Assembly: GCA_932294295.1 (NCBI GenBank)
Contig: OW028577.1
Span: forward strand, 8,638,001 to 8,702,000
Length of the DNA stretch: 64,000 bases
Direction: 5' to 3'
From: Alitta virens
Lineage: Eukaryota; Annelida; Polychaeta; Phyllodocida; Nereididae
Below, one piece after another: positions 50,731 to 61,800 of this stretch (position 1 is its first letter; each line of letters opens with the position of its first letter). The notes under the pieces were generated by a model. It worked only from the letters and a program-made list of their open reading frames with translations. It was not told the DNA's origin and searched no databases. The position numbers were made by a program, and so were the translations under genes.

Positions 50731-51408
50731 ATGACAGAGCAAGCATGTTTGATACCTTTTCAACTACCGAAGAATATATCAGTACAGGGCGCTACACAGG
50801 CTGGAAAAACGGAGTTTGTTAAACGTTTGTTAATAAATTATAAGGCAATGTTTACACCTCAAGTTGAAAAGATAATATACGTATACTCTGTATGGCAGGA
50901 TAATTTCGGTGACCTAGAAAATATCTTAGGCGATATTATAGAATTTAGGAAAGACATTCCATCAAAAAAATATTTGACAGAGCTCTGGGAAACATACAGA
51001 GCTCACAGTTTACTTGTTCTTGATGACCAAATGAGTAATTTAAATGATAACCTTCAGGGTTCACATGTTGCTGAAATAGTATGCGTTCTTAGCCACCATT
51101 GTCATGTTTCATGTATTATAACTTTACAGGACATGTTTTATGAAAGTAAAGCTGCTAGATTAATTAGTAGAAATTCTCACTGTATATGCCTTTTTCGTAA
51201 TCATAGAAATGGCCGCCAGGTATCATCTTTAGCAAGCCAGGTTCTACCTGGTGAAACGAAGTATTTCATGGACAGTTATGAACGTGCTACTAAAAGGAGT
51301 TATGGTTATTTAATAATTGATTTATCACCCAATGTTGACAAACGATATAAATTACGTTCTAATATATTTCCAGGTGAGGAAACGATTGTGTTTCTCCCTC
51401 AATCATGA
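50731..51408 (+). CDS. A32/FtsK-type genome-packaging ATPase
   Basis: 225 aa. Walker A is GATQAGKTEF near residue 20 and Walker B is LLVLDDQMS near 95, followed by a sensor-like VCVLSHHCHVSCIITLQD block. This is the short Polinton version of the ATPase that drives DNA into the capsid. Its stop overlaps the next start (ATGA at 51,405-51,408). Confidence 0.93.
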   Translation: MTEQACLIPFQLPKNISVQGATQAGKTEFVKRLLINYKAMFTPQVEKIIYVYSVWQDNFGDLENILGDIIEFRKDIPSKKYLTELWETYRAHSLLVLDDQMSNLNDNLQGSHVAEIVCVLSHHCHVSCIITLQDMFYESKAARLISRNSHCICLFRNHRNGRQVSSLASQVLPGETKYFMDSYERATKRSYGYLIIDLSPNVDKRYKLRSNIFPGEETIVFLPQS

Positions 51409-51731
51409 AACAGATCAAAGAGAACATTACTTTTTTAAAAGCCGTGGCTTTACTTAGCAAGGATCAAGTTAAAGCTATCTTATCACATATCAGTAAGAGT
51501 CAGATTCTGGCAGTGGTTGAAATAGCTAGAAATATTCTCACAGGCATTGTGACATTAAAACGAGGCTATAAGAAGTCTCTTAAATTGTACAAACGCGTCA
51601 TTAGAGATTTGGCTGACAAACATGCAACACTTAACACTCGACGTCATTTAATCACCAGTAAAGCAGATGTTATAACGTTACTGATAAAAAGTGTTCTGCC
51701 TAAGCTTGTTGCAGTTGTAGGCCATGGCTGA
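51405..51731 (+). CDS. small basic/hydrophobic Polinton protein
   Basis: 108 aa, alpha-helical. The first half is amphipathic and the C-terminus hydrophobic (VITLLIKSVLPKLVAVVGHG). A basic stretch TLNTRRHLITSKADV lies before it. Such small proteins are common beside the Polinton ATPase and may be virion membrane-active or core proteins, but I do not claim a function. Overlaps both neighbours by 4 and 8 bases. Confidence 0.75.
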   Translation: MKQIKENITFLKAVALLSKDQVKAILSHISKSQILAVVEIARNILTGIVTLKRGYKKSLKLYKRVIRDLADKHATLNTRRHLITSKADVITLLIKSVLPKLVAVVGHG

Positions 51732-52110
51732 GGAAAATATTGTTATACCTAGAGATAAATATAATAGAATGCTAGAACAACTTAAAAGTGTTAAGGATAA
51801 CAAACTAATACAGTCTACAGATAATAAAGAGGGTGACGAATCCTTAATATCACACTACGATAAGATAAATACTGCACAGAGAGCAAGAGGTGATATAACT
51901 CATAAAGAGACTGATTACCCCCCAGGTCTTAAACATGATGATATAAATACTTTTATAAAGAAGTTAACAAAGAAAAAAAGAAAACATAATCACACAATTA
52001 CTCGTGATAAATGTAACAACAAGACAGCTGACAAACGTAACAACAAGACATCTAAACAACACGATCGAAAATCTAAACTTAAAGCAAATTGGATTAGAGT
52101 TTTCAAGTGA
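51724..52110 (+). CDS. small basic Polinton protein
   Basis: 128 aa, hydrophilic and rich in Lys, Asn and Asp. It has a DYPPGLKHDDI segment, a lysine-rich tract (KKLTKKKRKHNH) and a final NWIRVF. The PPG..., lysine tract and terminal aromatic resemble small Polinton/adintovirus core proteins, but I cannot assign it. Starts 8 bases inside the previous gene. Last gene of the packed block. Confidence 0.65.
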   Translation: MAEENIVIPRDKYNRMLEQLKSVKDNKLIQSTDNKEGDESLISHYDKINTAQRARGDITHKETDYPPGLKHDDINTFIKKLTKKKRKHNHTITRDKCNNKTADKRNNKTSKQHDRKSKLKANWIRVFK

Positions 52111-52495
52111 ATTGGTATTAGAACTAAAAGTTATAATTGAGGTATTAAAGATATATATAGTACAACTGTTTTATAAAATACGTTATTAAGTAATAACAAC
52201 TGTAATGAATATTCATACAACAGACGTTCTGGCGTCATAGCTATTAAAAACTAGCATCACGCACTGTTGTTTTAAGTACACGGGACACGCAATGACACTA
52301 TAACAAGTAAATGGTTATTTAATGACATGATGGTACACGATGATATGTCAAACAAACAAACAAACATACAGCCGGTTAATAATTAAAAATGCTGAATACT
52401 ATAAAAGGCCTGATACTGGATCTATGCATTATATCGTTTCTACGAAGACTTGCTGAACTCTCCCATATCGCAACTGATATATCGCAACACACAAA
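52111..52495 (+). promoter_or_regulatory. promoter region of the PC4-like gene, TATA box
   Basis: Canonical TATAAAAGG at 52,400-52,408, 88 bases before the start codon. No ORF in the stretch. The same box occurs at 53,433-53,441 and 53,902-53,910, each upstream of the next accessory gene. This suggests separately transcribed units, unlike the capsid block. Confidence 0.65.
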
Positions 52496-52788
52496 ATGGC
52501 AAACAATGCGGTGACAAGGAAACACTACAATCAGGGAGGAACGCAGATAAAAGGCCAGTTTTTGTGGCATCGAGAAATTAGCTCAAGGAAATTTCTCACG
52601 CTCCAGCGGTACAGAGGCAAGGTATCAATGCATCTAAGAGTATACACTTTAGACGACCAAAATTACTGTCTGATCCCTACAAAGAAAGGGGTTACGCTGG
52701 ACAAGCAGCAAACGCGAGATTTGCTTGAGAACATGCGTAACATGGCTGCTTTTATAGGTATCGTAAGTATCTTGGTATAATACTGTTA

Positions 52789-52827
<39 letters not shown>

Positions 52828-53391
52828 TATATGTAACATTGTAATAATCTCCCCATTTACTATTTGTTATAGGATAGTAACACGCATCAAACAGACGATG
52901 GAACTGAGGCAATTACGAGTGATTCGGCTAGAACGGACATGATTGATGATATAGAGTATATTACTGAGGATAATGAGATGTTCGATGATACGGCTGAGGT
53001 TGATGAATATTCTCAGAATATTTTAAAGATACACATTGGTAAAAATGTGCACTGTAGGGCAAAAAAGGCCTCCTGTACAGTTGATCTGCGCCACAGTTTC
53101 TTTAGAAACATGTCGCTTACATCTGAACACCCAACACAAAGAGGTGTAAAGCTCACGAAGTATGAGTTTGCGAAACTGCTAGACCTCCTGCCTCAACTTG
53201 AAGACAGATGGAGCGGTTTGGCTGAACTGACAGCATGTTACAACACTCATGATACTCAGGATGATGTGCATGCATGTGACCATTGCACACCTAAGCCATC
53301 TATACCAAGACATGCGCATCGTCCTTACAATATCTCACTCAGACAGCCTACTGCTTCATCCAGTTCTACAGTCACAAATTCTCCTAATTAA
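52496..53391 (+). CDS. tandem PC4-like single-strand DNA-binding protein, spliced
   Basis: Two exons, 52,496-52,762 and 52,873-53,391, phase 0, donor GTAAGT and acceptor TTATAG; 261 aa. The first domain has the PC4 (transcriptional coactivator p15) pattern: LQRYRGKVSMHLRVYTLDD, a short turn, then TKKGVTLDKQQTRDLLENM. The second exon repeats it in diverged form, ending TQRGVKLTKYEFAKLLDLL. PC4 domains bind single-stranded DNA and act in transcription and replication. A role in the element's replication or late transcription is inference. The intron (110 bp) includes an (AT)n tract at 52,790-52,824. Confidence 0.75.
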
Positions 53392-53939
53392 CTTAATAAC
53401 TCGAATATGCTTTATAGGTTATATACTATTGTTATAAAAGGTGGTAGAACATAGTTCGTTATACTATAATTATATATCCATAATATTATATAAGTATATT
53501 TTTTGTATTATTATATATAATCTCTTTATATATATATATATATATGTAAGTACTTTGTTATAATATACAGACACTATGTTTACGCGTGTGCTGCATTTTT
53601 GTCAGTAATGCACCAATATATATCACCACATTAATAAATATATACACGTATATTAAATTGTTGTGTTTTTTATAATGTCAGCCAAAGCATATGTTTCAAC
53701 CGTATTTTAAACAAATAAGATGATCTATTTGAGAAGTCTCAACTACATACGTTAGTACAACAAGTTTAGGTGCGGCATGATGAGTCGTTTATGAGAGAAT
53801 GCTCTACACATGCAGATACTGATAGTCGCACGCAATTTCGTACTTCTCATTTACCGCTTCCTAACCGTATTGTTAATTACATGATAGCTGTTGACTACAT
53901 GTATAAAAGGTAGGACCTGTCCCGCTCTTACAACTCGCC
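53392..53939 (+). promoter_or_regulatory. spacer with two TATA boxes
   Basis: TATAAAAGG at 53,433-53,441 and 53,902-53,910. The second is only 30 bases before the ATG at 53,940, implying a very short leader. Between them lies A+T-rich sequence with AATAAA near 53,634, which may end the preceding transcript. No ORF. Confidence 0.55.
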
Positions 53940-54682
53940 ATGGAAATACTACGAGACTATGCTGATGCATTTATTTACCATGTTAATACCAATGAGATAG
54001 CTATAATGCTACGCTGTGAGGGATTGCTGAAGGATTCTGATTTAATTGTTATTAGGTCACAAACATCACTCCTGGATAAGACTAAAATGCTACTGAAAAC
54101 ATTATACATAGAAAAGTGTTACAAAGCTACAGCATTGTTCTTCAGATTTTTGCAAAGAGAGTACGAGGATGTGTTTAGTACAATTCCAGGATTAATAGGA
54201 GGTAAACGCACAAGTATTATTATTAGTACTTCAATAACTCTCAATGTTATGTGTATAGATGGCGACGTCAGCATCGATCTAACAGATACACAGGTAAGGT
54301 ATACAATATATCCTTAACATATATTTAAAACATACGCATATGTATATATTAATTATGGATAATATCTTTTTAATTACAGGGTACTGTTCTTAAAGAGGAA
54401 CTGACAATATCGCTACCTCTACAGATGTTTATTAACCTGGTACACTACATACCGCCTTTATCATGCGGTGAAGTCAACGCTACTGTGCATCTGGGGGGCT
54501 TTTTCTACCTAATCAAGGAGGGATGTGTAACAACATTGTGCGAGACCATCAGTTATGATCAAAAGAGCGAAGGAGTATCATTAACTATTGATGATCTACA
54601 AAGTATCGACACCGCCCTACATCATGTGGAACATGCTGCACCCGAGATGACTCTTTTGACCCCTTATTTTTGTTTTATATGA
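53940..54682 (+). CDS. CARD-like death-fold domain fused to two PC4-like units
   Basis: Exons 53,940-54,293 and 54,380-54,682, phase 0 (GTAAGG donor, TTACAG acceptor); 218 aa. Residues 1-80 match the CARD helix pattern: LRDYADAFIYHV, EIAIMLRCEGLLKDSDLIVI, DKTKMLLKTLYIEKCYKATA and LFFRFLQREYEDVF. CARDs mediate assembly of caspase and innate-immune signalling complexes. The rest looks like two diverged PC4 units, the second ending EGVSLTIDDLQSIDTALHHV. Same strand and same intron phase as the upstream PC4-PC4 gene, so probably a paralogue that gained the CARD. Interference with host death or immune signalling is inference. Confidence is lower for the PC4 half. Confidence 0.7.
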
Positions 54683-54892
54683 TGTTATTGTACTATTTGT
54701 TATTGGTATTGTACTATTTTTATTATTAAAAATGTATTGAACATCAAAGATGATTTCCGGGTTACATATATATGTATTACTCAAATACATTGTCTATGTC
54801 ATATAGTCTACTAATATATGCTAACCAGACGAACTTAATATTAATGTATAACTCTGTACATATAGTATATACTGTTGTATGATTTTATTTAG

Positions 54893-55480
54893 TATCAAAA
54901 GTAAGTCTTCAAGCGACTTTGTATACACAGTACTAATCAGCAATATATATAATAATAACATATCAAAAGTAAGTCTTCAAGCGACTTTGTATACACAGTA
55001 CTAATCAGCAATATATAATAATACTAGCAGTATTCACAAATATTATAGAGATATATACAGGTGTAGCATTGCAATATGCTAGTCACACAGATCATGGAAA
55101 ATGTAAAAAACAGCAGATCTACTTCATATATATTATAAGAGTGATTAACATCCGTTAGAACATTATATATAATGCCATCTCTATATACGAGTAATTTTCA
55201 TAATCATTACCTACATATACAATATCATAGAAGTAGTAGAGTATATACTTTGAGTATAATATTAAAGGACAGTTAGCATCAATTAGTTCACTGTATAAGA
55301 AGAACATCTCTATACATGAACAATACAAATATATACAAGTATGACATTACAATACGATAGGTATACATATCATAGAATAGTACCTATATAATACCTTGGG
55401 TAATAAAGTGCATTAACAGACATATAATATAAGTACAATTAGCATCAATTAGATCATGTTGTGAGAATATCTCTATACAG
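54893..55480. repeat. repeat-rich centre between convergent gene blocks
   Basis: A 57-bp exact direct repeat (starts 54,893 and 54,961; AAGTAAGTCTTCAAGCGACT...) is followed by about three diverged units. These are marked by AGCATCAATTAG and ATCTCTATA(C/T)A words (near 55,147, 55,276 and 55,440). No ORF. May hold the 3' ends of both gene blocks or an origin/packaging signal; function unknown. Confidence 0.75.
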
Positions 55481-55482
55481 GT

Positions 55483-56828
55483 GTACTTTTGCCAATATAA
55501 CTACGTAGTTTCTTTCTATAAGCATCAGTAGTTTCATCATCATCATCAGAAGTGTCAGTATAAGAAAGTGTAACTTTAACTGTAGTATCCGTAACCTTAA
55601 TTGTAGAATCCAAATCAGTTGTCGGTGTTCCTTGTGACGTATATGGCTGTGCTGATGAGCAGGGAATCGATTCATTTATATCATGGTCGGTGGTATCCGA
55701 GGAATCGTCGCTTGTGCTAAAAAGTATTAAAAAGTATATATGTATTATATCTATATACTGGAGTAATATGTTATATATATATAGTGTTTCTTCTGTTTTG
55801 TTACCTGCTATTAGTAGATTGACCCCCTCCCTGGCGCAGCCTACTCAGTGCCCCCGTTAGCGTATGCCTGGCCATGCTAGTGACACCCGTCAGAATTGCC
55901 GTGCCAGCTGTAGGATTTCTCTATATATAAAATAAAACAGTTAATGAATGAGTAATATTAACATCAGGCGTGAACAATATGTATATATGATCGCATATAG
56001 TTTAATTGAACACATCAGCTAATTGCGAGGTTCGCAACGCCCCCCAAGTAGCCAATCTTAAACATTGTAGCGCCATCTGGCGTCCAAAATAAATCAATAT
56101 GCAGCGCCACCAAGTGTCGATCCTGAACATATATATAGCGCCACCTGGCAATATTATTCTGCTTAAAATAGACATGCTGTTCAACGATACATACAGCGCC
56201 ACCAAGTGTCAAATTTTACCATGTATAGCACAACATTGTAATATTCTGTTTAAAATAGATATACTGTTCAAAATTATATAACATTAGTTCTGAATAACAG
56301 CTATAAAAAATAGCAGCAGAGTCTTTGACAACAAATAATTAAGTCATTAAATAACCTTACCTTATGAAGCCATATGCCAATGCCCGTCGATACAGCTATT
56401 AGCAAAACTCCAGAGATGGATGAAATGATCACTGTAGCGCTGTTTGATTGTTCTATAACGACGTAGCCGTATTGGTGTTCGATCTGATCATTACTGCGAC
56501 TAATGACGGGTTCAGGAATCTTGTTTCTCCTCCTTTGACATACAATTTTTGCCGATATGTCATATGCAGGGAGGGGTATGCTTGAATGACAGTACCTGGT
56601 ACCCGTCATGTCCACGAAAGAAAGCATACCGTATTCCATGTTTGAGAACTCCTCTATGGGTACTCGCTCTAATGCCTGCGACTTCGTACAATCTGCGCGG
56701 ATGTCTTTCCCCTTGTTAGTAACCTTGCATAGGCATAAACGATTGGCGCAAATGTAGCGATATCCGTGTGTCAGTGCTACTAAACTAATAAGCGCAATCA
56801 GAATGTTAAGACGCTGTACTGTCTCCAT
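55483..56828 (-). CDS. type I membrane protein A, spliced, LRR-N-cap-like
   Basis: Exons 56,361-56,828, 55,805-55,920, 55,483-55,716; about 272 aa. The ATG at 56,828 opens a signal peptide (LNILIALISLVALTHG). The ectodomain has the cysteine pattern CxCxx...ADC...RVP resembling the N-terminal cap of leucine-rich-repeat receptors. Exon 1 ends with a transmembrane helix (IISSISGVLLIAVSTGIGIW). Exons 2-3 encode a Ser/Thr/Asp-rich cytoplasmic tail with an acidic run near 55,535-55,550. Related to protein B (57,642-58,475). Could be a virion surface or host-mimicking receptor; undecided. Confidence 0.7.
56030..56235 (-). repeat. internal array of terminal-repeat units
   Basis: Five degenerate copies of the terminal unit (AGCGCCACCAAGTGTC, AGCGCCACCTGGC, AGCGCCATCTGGCGTCC), in the same orientation as the right terminal repeat. 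They lie in the 440-bp first intron of membrane protein A. They end at about 56,215 and are replaced by unrelated A+T-rich sequence. Confidence 0.85.
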
Positions 56829-57641
56829 GTTAACTCTGTAAATGTTTCTAAGCAACTGAATAGAAGTTCTAACCAGTGGCAATTCGTTATGTAATTAACC
56901 ACCCCCCTGACTCTATTATGCAATTAAACCCCTTCTTGTAACGTCTATGGTTAGCTAACAGTACAGTGTGAACTGTTTTAGGGGGGTAATTAGCAGGGTT
57001 GCAATGTCTATACGACAGCAATGAAAACATCGGCTCATGACTGTTATAGTAAACATATGTTACTTTAATGACATAACAATGTTTAAACTGTCGATGTATA
57101 TATATCTTAATGAATAGCATTCACAGTACACCGAATGGTTTTTGTGCATCTTTATTGTCAATGAAAAATTCATTTGTGCAAAGTTATTGTCAATGAGTAA
57201 TTCAGATGTTTTATGCGCAAATTTATTGTCAATGAGGAATTCGGTTTTTTTAACTACTTACTAATATGTGCAAGGATGGCCGAAATTATTGTACTCTGTA
57301 ATATCTATACACATGTACGTGCTAGTACAATCATAATATACATATATACACACCTATCGCTGTAAATACATTTATAGTTATAACTATTGAAGACTATCAT
57401 GCAGATGCTATATATATATATATATATAGCTGTAAAAAAGTACAACAACAATTTAGGTGTAACTCCAAATATGTTTTAATCAAGCAAATAGTACTACTAT
57501 AGTATTTCATGATATATACTATGGTATATAGATACATATCAACAATGCTACAATATATAGTTTTTATAGGTTACTGAGACATATTATTACACATTGGGGT
57601 ATATATAAATATACGGAACAGTAAGTCACGCAAATATTCAA
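56829..57641. repeat. spacer with a three-copy tandem repeat at 57,138-57,243
   Basis: Three copies of TTTATTGTCAATGA(G/A)(G/A)AATTC with an upstream TGTGCA word lie at about 57,140, 57,174 and 57,214, with 34-40 bp spacing. They are upstream of membrane protein A, so they may be promoter elements. The minus-strand ORF at 56,887-57,120 has no recognisable features. A short AT tract lies at 57,410-57,427. Confidence 0.6.
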
Positions 57642-57796
57642 TTAAACAAGGCCCTCTCTGGATTCTGTCATGGCTGAACTTGTGCTTAGTCGGCCTTGCG
57701 AAAGTTGCGACCTCTGTTTTCTGCAGTAGCGTACCATCTTTAATATAGTTGTTATGATCTACAGTGTAAAGACAAGTGTTATTCATGTGTTCATAC

Positions 57797-57842
<46 letters not shown>

Positions 57843-58475
57843 ACTATAAATTATACAAACATACCTTGAACGTAATGTATGCCAGAGCTATACACGACAC
57901 ATTAAATTGGAAGGTGCTAATAGTAGTCGCGTGCTTGCTAACGTCTGACAAACCATTATCATTATGTCTCGTTATAACAGCGAGGGTGTTGACATTTACT
58001 ATATTAGATATAGGTGATGCGCTCGAAGTATCCTGTGTTGATAGGAATCCCGTGTGTGAATACGTAGTACACTGCACAGTTTTAGACATATCTGTAATAT
58101 AAAGCGCATTATATGTATACTGTTGTGATATCGTTGCGATTGAAATACATTTTTTAGCCTAATATAAGACTCACCTTTATCAGTGGCTAGACATACAATT
58201 GAAGCCTTGTGTACACCGGTAACCTTCTGTATTGCATTATGACAGAATGCAGTTCCTGACATATTAACTAGCGTAATATGTTGTACAATGTACGACGAGA
58301 ATGATGGTACTTGTTGTAGCCATGATGATTTGGTGCAATCCGCTTGGATGCCCCCGTCGTAAAGCGTAATACAATCACATACGTTAAAGCGTTGTAAGCT
58401 CTTATAAGATCCACATAATATAGCAGTATTGGTAACTGCGTTTATGCACAGAACAAAGGTAAAAAGAAGAAGCAT
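57642..58475 (-). CDS. type I membrane protein B, spliced, paralogue of A
   Basis: Exons 58,175-58,475, 57,865-58,091, 57,642-57,758; phases 1 and 0 agree; 214 aa. Signal peptide at MLLLFTFVLCINAVTN (ATG 58,475; an upstream ATG at 58,532 is possible). The cysteine-rich ectodomain shares CDC, the ADCTKSSWLQQVP block and the M(S/T)GTxxCH block with protein A, the LRR-N-cap-like pattern. A Ser/Thr-rich stalk precedes a hydrophobic segment at the exon 2/3 junction, then a short basic tail. Exon 3 also has an alternative open frame, so its reading is less certain. Intron 2 holds (AT)20 at 57,800-57,839. Confidence 0.65.
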
Positions 58476-58800
58476 TATCGAGTTGTTATGGCGATCTACA
58501 CTGGATGTATATATTACGATTAAGTAGTTCATAATATAGAATATTTGTGTACAGGTCACTGACTAAAGGTTATAATATAGAACATTCTAAAGCTATTTTG
58601 CAAAACAACACACTCGTATTACAAATCGTACAGTAGAGAATCATGTAAATATATTATAACAGTACTACTAGACTGGTTATGATACAGATATAACAGTAAA
58701 ACGTAATTTGTAAGTTCTAGTCATATATTTAAGCATGAAACTTTCTGGTGTGCTGTAAAGCATTTCTATGACCATACAGTAGGCATTATGTATGCACATA

Positions 58801-61800
58801 TCAGTAACCGTAAGGTAATGTGTTGTATGTATTTTTAATTATTACTCTTTTATCAAACACTTTTCTATATATTTTGCTTGTACGTCTATTATAAACTATA
58901 CCTCTATGTTTAACTCGCGAAATCTGATTACTAGTTGGGAGTTTGACTAATTGTTTTTGACCAAACACTATCTGTCTCATACAGTCAAAATCAACGATTG
59001 CGGAATTTGTGTGGTTTAATGAAATACCTTTGATTTTACGTACAACGGTATCAGTGTTTAATTTGTATGAGTAGCTCTTAGGACCTGTAGACAAGAAAGT
59101 CTTAATATATGTATCCTGTTTGAGCTCATCAGTTAATTGACCTAACAGATCACCTGTTTCAACAACCTGTTCACCATTTTGCTCAACGAAAATAACTGAA
59201 TCGGTGTCGTAATATAGCGTATTACGCCCTATTTTGTTTAGCACTTGTAGCAAATGTAGCCGTGCTAAGGATGTTGTAAAAATACCTATAATCTCATTAG
59301 TGAAAGTTGATTCCTCTTCAAAAGTTTCGGCATTCATAACATCCACTACAATATAATCATTTGAGATTAGATGAAAATTCATTATATTTTTTGTGGGATC
59401 ATTCTTCATCTGAGTATATTCATTTAGGGTTTTCATATAGAATGACCTGGGTAGATTTTGTCTCTGCACAAACTTCCCCCACACACTGTTGAGGAACAAT
59501 TTACAAATTGTTCTAAGTGGTGGATTGTGCGCAATTGCATCTTTATCAAGCATGATACCCTGCTCTCTGTTATAGTAAGATATATAGCTATCTTTATCGG
59601 CATTAGTTGTTACCCACTGAGGATATCCTGATGCCTGTTGTTTCTGTTTAAGGAACATTTTAACATATTCAGTGAATATACTACCAAAAACATCATCATT
59701 TGTAGTGCTAGGAAAGTGATACACTTCATATATCTTAATCAATACGTAACCTTGTTTAATGGCTTCTTTCAACTCTGGTGTTGTCCATGTACCAAAGAGC
59801 GCTCTTTTAACATCACTGCATTTACATTGCGTCTGGGTTTCCTTTGATGAACATGTACCGCATAATGGGAACTTGAGTTTACCTCTACACCTCACCGGTA
59901 GAACAGGTATGTATAGACCTCGTGGCGGCACAATTCGTACCTGCGCTAGACCATAATATGATTCTAGAGTATAATCAAAGATATCAGGGTCCTTAATTAT
60001 TGTAGCGTGGGACGTAGGATAAACTCCAGACATCGTGATATGGGGATATAACGAAGTTACGTCATAGAAACGTATCTTCTCTCCATGTTTAACATCATAA
60101 TAGAGTTTTGTTGGCTCGACTCGTCCGCCAAAAAAACTATCACGTATTTTCAAAGGCTTGACCGTGTCGCACTGCTTCACAAATTCACTCATAATTGTGT
60201 TGGTTTGTAGTAATTTATCATAGTGACACTCCCATATCGAAATAACATTGTACCCTAGTGTTCCTATTTCATGAAGACGTTCTATAGTTCTGTTGTAAAG
60301 AGCTTTCAAAGATAGGTGTGTACGTGGATCCTTGGCCTGTCTGTCTTTCTGACATGTATGACCATGAAAACGACATCCTAGGTATTCGTAAACGGTATTA
60401 CTGTTTATATGTATACCATCGACTGTATACCTTGTTCCTGGTATACGAAATTCACCACCATTCCTAGCATGCTGTATAAATTTGTCCTCTGAGTGACTTA
60501 TCCATTCTAACCATAAAGCTGACTTCTGACTATCATTATGATGTTTACCATACCCCTGTGCGGGTATTTGCGGTATAGGAGAGCTGACGAATGACGACTC
60601 TGATATCATGTCATTATTAATAATTTCGTTATTAAAATACCATTCATCTCTTCTGAGAACAGCCTCACCTGATCTACCATCTGTTAAAGTCACATTATGT
60701 ACTTCATAGAGCATAAGTTGTCTAATTACCTGCATTGCACAAGATGCTAGGGTAGCATGAGCGAAAGGATCTATACCTGCGATGTTTGAATCCTGTATTG
60801 TTGTAACTGCCATTATAAGTTTTCTAAAACTAGTGCATGCTTCCCTCAGAATGGTTACATCAGCCCGTGTGTACTCTAGCAATTCTTTCTGAAAATCAAA
60901 TGTTTTACCCTGTTGCTCATTGTACCAAATGAAGAACTCTGTTCTGTCAGCTGTAGACATAAAATCAACACCATAATAATATGGCGCAAACATTGGTCCA
61001 ATGTATTCTTGGTTCTCTAGTGTATTTGCTAAGTGTGGAAAATCACCTTTCTTCAATTCCCCTTGTAGGCCTAGAGCTTTGGGTAGTGCCTTTAAACGCA
61101 TGGGTAGAAAATTCAAACTATCTATGAATCTAATGCTCACACCCTGTTTAATATTCATCAACATAATCTTTGTGCCAGTAAATATAACTTCTGGGAAAAC
61201 ACCATTATCTACGCAATAACCGAGAACAAAATGGGCATCAAATGCTTTAGCGTTGTGTGCAATTGCCGTAACATCTTTATGTTGAGGCGTTAATAACCAC
61301 TTACAGAATTCCTCTGTTGTATCTGGCCCCTTAAATATTTTTTCCCTCTTACCGCATGTATCATTGTTACATAAATCCCTTATAAAATGTTTAAGGGAAT
61401 TGTCTTTAACAGAGCAGGTATTGCATCTATCGCCGCAGTTCTCACATTTAGAGTAAGGTGTGAACGCATTATCCTCACAATTATCACATACTGTTTGACA
61501 TACTAAAAAGTTAGGTATATGTTTCTGTAAACCGCAATATGGTCTCTTACAGTTTACACATTTACGACATGGAGTGCATAGTTCTAGAGGTATACACTTA
61601 TCGCAGTCATCACGTGGTTTATTCTTGTAACCTTTTTCGCATGTGATGATATTGTTTTGACACGTTTCAAAATCATAATATAAAAATTTTCCTGATGACA
61701 TCTTAGCTTTCTTTATCCTATAGAAACATAAATGTTCGCCTAAAACATACTCATGACAGCATGTACATAACCATTCGCCACACATATGTAAATGTTTGGC

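Noticed and set aside
55454..55675. Minus-strand ORF, leucine/isoleucine-rich
   Set aside because: Out of frame with the third exon of membrane protein A, which explains the same bases better.
57571..57798. Minus-strand ORF of 75 codons
   Set aside because: Overlaps exon 3 and intron 2 of membrane protein B in another frame; kept only as an alternative reading of exon 3.
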